Shown one piece after another: positions 60,482 to 64,000 of a stretch of DNA of 64,000 bases. A model generated the notes under the pieces. That model was not told where the DNA came from, did no database searches, and saw nothing but the letters and a program-made list of their open reading frames with translations. Source of the DNA: Rhyacichthys aspro (taxonomy: Eukaryota > Chordata > Actinopteri > Gobiiformes > Rhyacichthyidae); NCBI GenBank assembly GCA_036850595.1, contig CM072161.1, forward strand, positions 7,089,905 through 7,153,904, in the 5' to 3' direction. The first letter of the stretch is position 1. Each line of letters begins with the position of its first letter. Both the position numbers and the translations under genes were made by a program.

Positions 60482-62635
60482 GTAAATATGTCAAGACATG
60501 TTCCTCGTCTCCATCTTTAAAGGGTCCCACATGTCACCTGAGCTGCTAACAGGAGCTGACACAGGGAGGAGGGGTGTTATCTTCAGAAGACTGTGATAAT
60601 AAAGAGGATTATATTAAAAACTAGCCCAGACATACCGTGACAGGCCCAACTATGAACCTGTGGAATTAGGCATAAGCTAAATTGGCTAATTCTGTCTCAG
60701 TAATGTAGGCTACAACAGGATTAAAACAGGTCAGCTGCCACTTTTCTGACTTTTCAGGATAAATTGATGCTTTTGTTTGACATTCCTTTAATTAATTATG
60801 TTTCCAAACCTCATTTCTATTGTCAGTCTAGTTAAAGTCTCAATCCACTATAATACGATTATTTAAAGAAAAACATTGATTGGGACGTGTTTAGCTATAA
60901 CATGTTTCCAGAATGAGAAAGCAAATTGTGTCCTGCCATTATTACTCCAATTTATTTCTTTCCCTTGAAAAAATACAAACAAAAGTGGTAACACTTTGAA
61001 GCCACTTTGAAAGTCCACCTCCAAGATTAACATGGCAATAAAAAAGAAAAGAAAAGAAAACCAAATCCTCAATAAAATGATGTCATTGCTACACTGTGTA
61101 ACAAACACAGACTCTGCGGCGCTGCTACAGTCGAGTGAAGGAGCATGGCATTGGCAAAAGGAAGAGCAGCTACACAATTGAGCAGCTGGAGAAGGTGTTT
61201 GGCCAAGGAGGCTGGGACTCCCAGAGCTGTGCCCCAGTGCTTATCAACAGCAGCGGCCTCTACCAGGAGATGGAGTCTGACAGCAGCACGCTGGAGGACT
61301 TCTCCCAGGAGGACTGGTGCAACCAGGTGCTGGACTCTGCTTTCCAGGAGGGGGATATGGAGACCGGTCAGTATGTGTCTGCAATTGTAGCAGATAGATA
61401 TGGATAAAAAATCTGTGACCTTGTGATTAAAATAAATTTTGTTGGTTGTTTTCTTTCAGAAGAAATCCAGGTGCCTAAAAATAGAGTTCTTCAGATTCAA
61501 GCAGAACTGTTGGAGCAAACACAGTGAGTGAACCAAAGCTTTTGAGAACTATGTGCCTCTAATACTTGTAAACAATGCAAATTCATTTTATTAAATACAA
61601 AGCACTTAAGCAAAGCAAATAATAAAGATGACCTCTAGTGAAATATAGTTTCAATTATTATTTTGTAACGTTGTATAAGAATAAAAAACAATCTCTCTTG
61701 TGTAATAATGATGAATCTGTGTTTTCGGCAGAAAAAGGGACACAATGCAGATTGTGATGCGTATCCTGGAGTCGGTGCAGCTGAAATGGGAGCATTTTCA
61801 CACATGGACAGAGTTCTCTCGGCTGCACCTCTCCAACAAATTGGCCATCTTTGGTGTGGGCTACAACACTCGATGGAGAGAGGACGTGCGGTACCACTAT
61901 GCTGAAATCAGCTCTCAGGTGCCACTGGGGAAGAGGCTTCGGGAGTACTTCAACCCAGAGAAGCCCGAGGGACGCATCATTATGACCAAGGTCCAGAAGA
62001 TGAACTGGAAGAATGTGTACTACAAGTTCTTAGATATAACCATTAGCGAGGCGCGCTGCTTGGAGCTGCACATGGAGGTGGACTGGGTCCCCATATCCCA
62101 GTCCAGAGCGGCCGGCTGCAGTAAAGGCACATCCCACTACCTCCTTCCAGGGGACCTCCCAAAGTCTTACGGACTCTATGCTATTGGCTACGAAGTTATG
62201 CCATCTTGTGACGAAACTGCTCAGACCTCATCACAGGCTGATCATCAAGACAATACCTTACCTCAGTCGGAAAACGGGGCACAAAGTGATCACGAAAAGA
62301 AGAGGGACAGGACTGGCGCGAATGTCACTTACTGCTACCTCGGCATAGCTGAGGATCGGACAATCCAGCAGTGTCTCTTTCAGCACTTTCAGGGCTCGGG
62401 CAGGCATTACGTCCACCGAGAGCCGTCCGCTGTGACGCGCTTCCTGCAGGAGAACTGTAGCGGCGGCGTGACGAGTCAGAGCGACGAAGGAACTGACAGC
62501 TCTGTTCAACATTACGCCATTTTCATTAAATTTGTGGAGGTGGAGCTGGACTTCCTTTCAGCGGGCTCTCTGGTGGAGTGCCTGGAAACTGCTGTTGGTT
62601 ACCCCTTAGAATTCAACAACAAGGAGCCACTGTAA
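60050..62635 (+). CDS. msantd2: Myb/SANT-like DNA-binding domain-containing protein 2 (four exons)
   Basis: Exons: 60050-60481, 61111-61366, 61460-61523, 61732-62635. Introns of 629, 93 and 208 bp all have GT-AG borders and matching phases (0, 1, 2). They give a 551-residue product, close to the roughly 560 residues of mammalian MSANTD2 as I recall it. An N-terminal Ser/Pro-rich, disordered region (1-75) precedes a Myb/SANT-like trihelix domain (about 78-156, starting [20 protein letters not shown] and including [17 protein letters not shown]). A linker follows, then a conserved C-terminal region (252-551) that begins [21 protein letters not shown] polar insertion around 410-445 is probably lineage-variable. 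The protein is predicted to be nuclear and DNA-binding; its precise role is poorly known. No defects are seen. Confidence 0.96.
61111..61366 (+). CDS. msantd2: msantd2 exon 2 (residues 145-229 plus one base)
   Basis: The acceptor is ACACAG|ACT. It completes the third SANT helix ([20 protein letters not shown]) and then encodes [19 protein letters not shown] and an acidic linker with [15 protein letters not shown]. The donor is ACCG|GTCAGT. A second GT four bases downstream was rejected because it breaks the phase with exon 3. Confidence 0.93.
61460..61523 (+). CDS. msantd2: msantd2 exon 3 (64-bp microexon-like)
   Basis: The acceptor is TTTCTTTCAG|AAG and the donor CACA|GTGAGT. The frame is fixed by the exon 2 and exon 4 phases and gives [21 protein letters not shown](Q). 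It is easily missed because it is short and lies between a 93-bp and a 208-bp intron. Confidence 0.88.
61732..62635 (+). CDS. msantd2: msantd2 exon 4 (residues 252-551, C-terminal domain)
   Basis: The acceptor is TTTTCGGCAG|A. The true reading starts 13 bases before the ATG at 61745, with Q-KRDT. It holds the most conserved part of the family, including [60 protein letters not shown], and at the end [19 protein letters not shown] and GYPLEFNN. The stop TAA is at 62633-62635. Confidence 0.95.
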
Positions 62636-64000
62636 CTCACACTAAGATTTTGAATTATGGCCAGGAGGGCTATGTTAAAGTGACCAATTTTGTTTGGGAG
62701 GATGTGTGCAAAAATCTGTCGTATTTTTTGCAATCGTTTGACTCTCCTTGTTTCTATTACAGTCAAAAGGAGCCTAAAAAGAATCACATGCACAATATGG
62801 TTGACATATTGTTTACAAATGATCTGCGACATCTGAAAAAAAAAAAAAACTTTTAGGCAAATGTGCACTACAAAGGTTCTGCTGCTTGAGAAGTATAGAT
62901 TATTGTTGCCTCGTCAGGGAGTGAGAGATTGGCAAGGTGACTACTGCAGTATGCATCTGTCTACCTCAGTAGGATGTAGCAAACAAGGCGGCATCGGGAC
63001 CATGACGTGTATTTACTCTACACTGCCTTGACGTTGACTGTTGAGGTCTAGACCTGAAGTTTAAAGCATCTGATAGTTACGGCTGAGTTATGCTTTATTT
63101 TGCACATGCAACTGGACTGCAGCTAGAGGTGATTCGATGCATATTCAGTGCTGCTGTTAGCCACTGCTGCTGTTTAGTGTTTTTGTTGACACGCTTCCTC
63201 AGTATTGCTCTCTAAGTATTATGCATTTCACTGTGTTTGCAATTTAACAAATGATTTAAAGTAAAGTTGGAGTTTCTTAACGGAGTTGCATGGCATACAA
63301 ATGTGTATTACTAAAGCCTGATGGAAGCCCAGAGTGCTGGATTATCTGCATTACTGATATAGGGCTTTCTACACATTCTGAACTTATTTTAAACACCAAA
63401 CAAAATCTTACCTAAACATAAAACATTGACTGGATTTGACATTGGAGCAGTTAACTAATATTACAGAAACAATGCAAGAAATACAGTTATATTTTGCTTA
63501 ATGCCATGTAAAAATTGAATGTGCGTCTTACAATCTCAGTAAAAACACCACATAATACCTAAATACAGTATTACTTTGCACATTCTTAGTGTCTTTGGCT
63601 GTGAAGCGTCCTATTTTAGTGCCATGGTATGAGCCTTATTTTACTTGAATATAAAGCAGTATGTGTGTGTGATGTTTGGATCATCTCTAGCTGCGCACAT
63701 TAGCAGTTTTGTGGTTTGGGAGAAAGACACACCACAGAGCTCTGTTCACACTTTACCCACAACTGCCACATGCTGGCATCTACAGATAACACTTTGGTTG
63801 TGATTATTGATTCGGCCGCTGGTATAAACTACAGCATTGATCACAGAGGTCAGGATATGACTATAAAAAGCTCTGTAATCCTCATTCTCAGTTGTGTTTC
63901 TTTTATGACAGGATTCCTGAGGTTATGTGCAATGTGCCAGGAAAGTATGGGTGGAGAAATACATAATGAATGGTATTGTATATGAAATCTATGTTATATA
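62636..64000 (+). other. msantd2: Probable msantd2 3' UTR and downstream flank
   Basis: No coding signal is seen. There is an A-run at 62838-62850. No canonical AATAAA was found before the window ends. The variant AATATA near 63647, followed by a TGTGTGTGTG stretch at 63661-63670, is the best candidate polyadenylation signal but is weak, so the transcript end is uncertain. Confidence 0.4.

Noticed and set aside
61135..61407. Exon 2 read as a stand-alone 90-codon gene ending at 61407
   Set aside because: Its start is an internal codon of msantd2 and its end is read-through into intron 2. The splice sites at 61111 and 61366 restore the family sequence.
61708..61905. Plus-strand frame starting [17 protein letters not shown]
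   Set aside because: It reads msantd2 exon 4 in the wrong phase and crosses the intron 3 acceptor.

Overview
The window is vertebrate nuclear DNA, almost certainly from a ray-finned (teleost) fish. The evidence is a four-exon msantd2 gene with GT-AG introns, a V-SINE-like tRNA-derived SINE, Tc1/mariner and Harbinger-type remnants, HIPK-like kinase relics of the kind expanded in fish, and a large amount of AT-rich non-coding sequence. There is no bacterial-style gene organisation. The species cannot be told from the sequence.

Layout. 1-7.5 kb: non-coding, nothing recognised except two weak repeat hints. 7.57-8.16 kb (minus): a plausible first coding exon with a purine-rich 5' UTR, of a gene I could not name; the rest would lie beyond position 1. 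10.2-12.35 kb (minus): two tandem, degenerate HIPK-family kinase pseudogenes. Just above them are a SINE with a perfect 14-bp target-site duplication (12.36-12.73 kb) and a promoter-like CRE/NRF1 cluster (about 12.97-13.1 kb). 14.1-15.0 kb: a relic Harbinger-type Myb/SANT reading frame next to a roughly 330-bp MITE-like element. 15-30.6 kb: mostly unique AT-rich intergenic DNA with a few dispersed repeat copies, a reverse SINE fragment and some CNE-like blocks.

30.72-46.85 kb is the most striking part, a nested array of non-autonomous Helitron/Helentron-like elements. An outer element starts with a GGTGGTTGCAG hairpin and ends with the matching CTGCAACCACC, a stem-loop and CTAG-TT. It is interrupted near its 5' end by six head-to-tail copies (2.0-2.6 kb each) of a related element whose ends use TGTGGATGCTGA / TCAGCATCCACA and a second stem-loop plus CTAG-TT. 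Every copy has the same order: 5' hairpin, a conserved block of about 0.9 kb with an internal palindrome, a GACCAG-type minisatellite, a spacer, a 20-bp TTC-rich minisatellite, and the 3' stem-loop. No Rep/helicase protein is visible, so these would depend on an enzyme encoded elsewhere.

46.9-59.4 kb is again intergenic, with a 32-bp minisatellite (56.19-57.06 kb). A decayed Tc1 transposase fragment (59.44-59.69 kb) lies just upstream of the only intact gene, msantd2 (ATG 60050, stop 62635, plus strand), which has a CpG-rich start and a YY1-type motif over its start codon. The last 1.4 kb is probably its 3' UTR and downstream flank. The genes do not form a pathway; the window is a repeat-rich intergenic tract ending in one conserved nuclear-protein gene.
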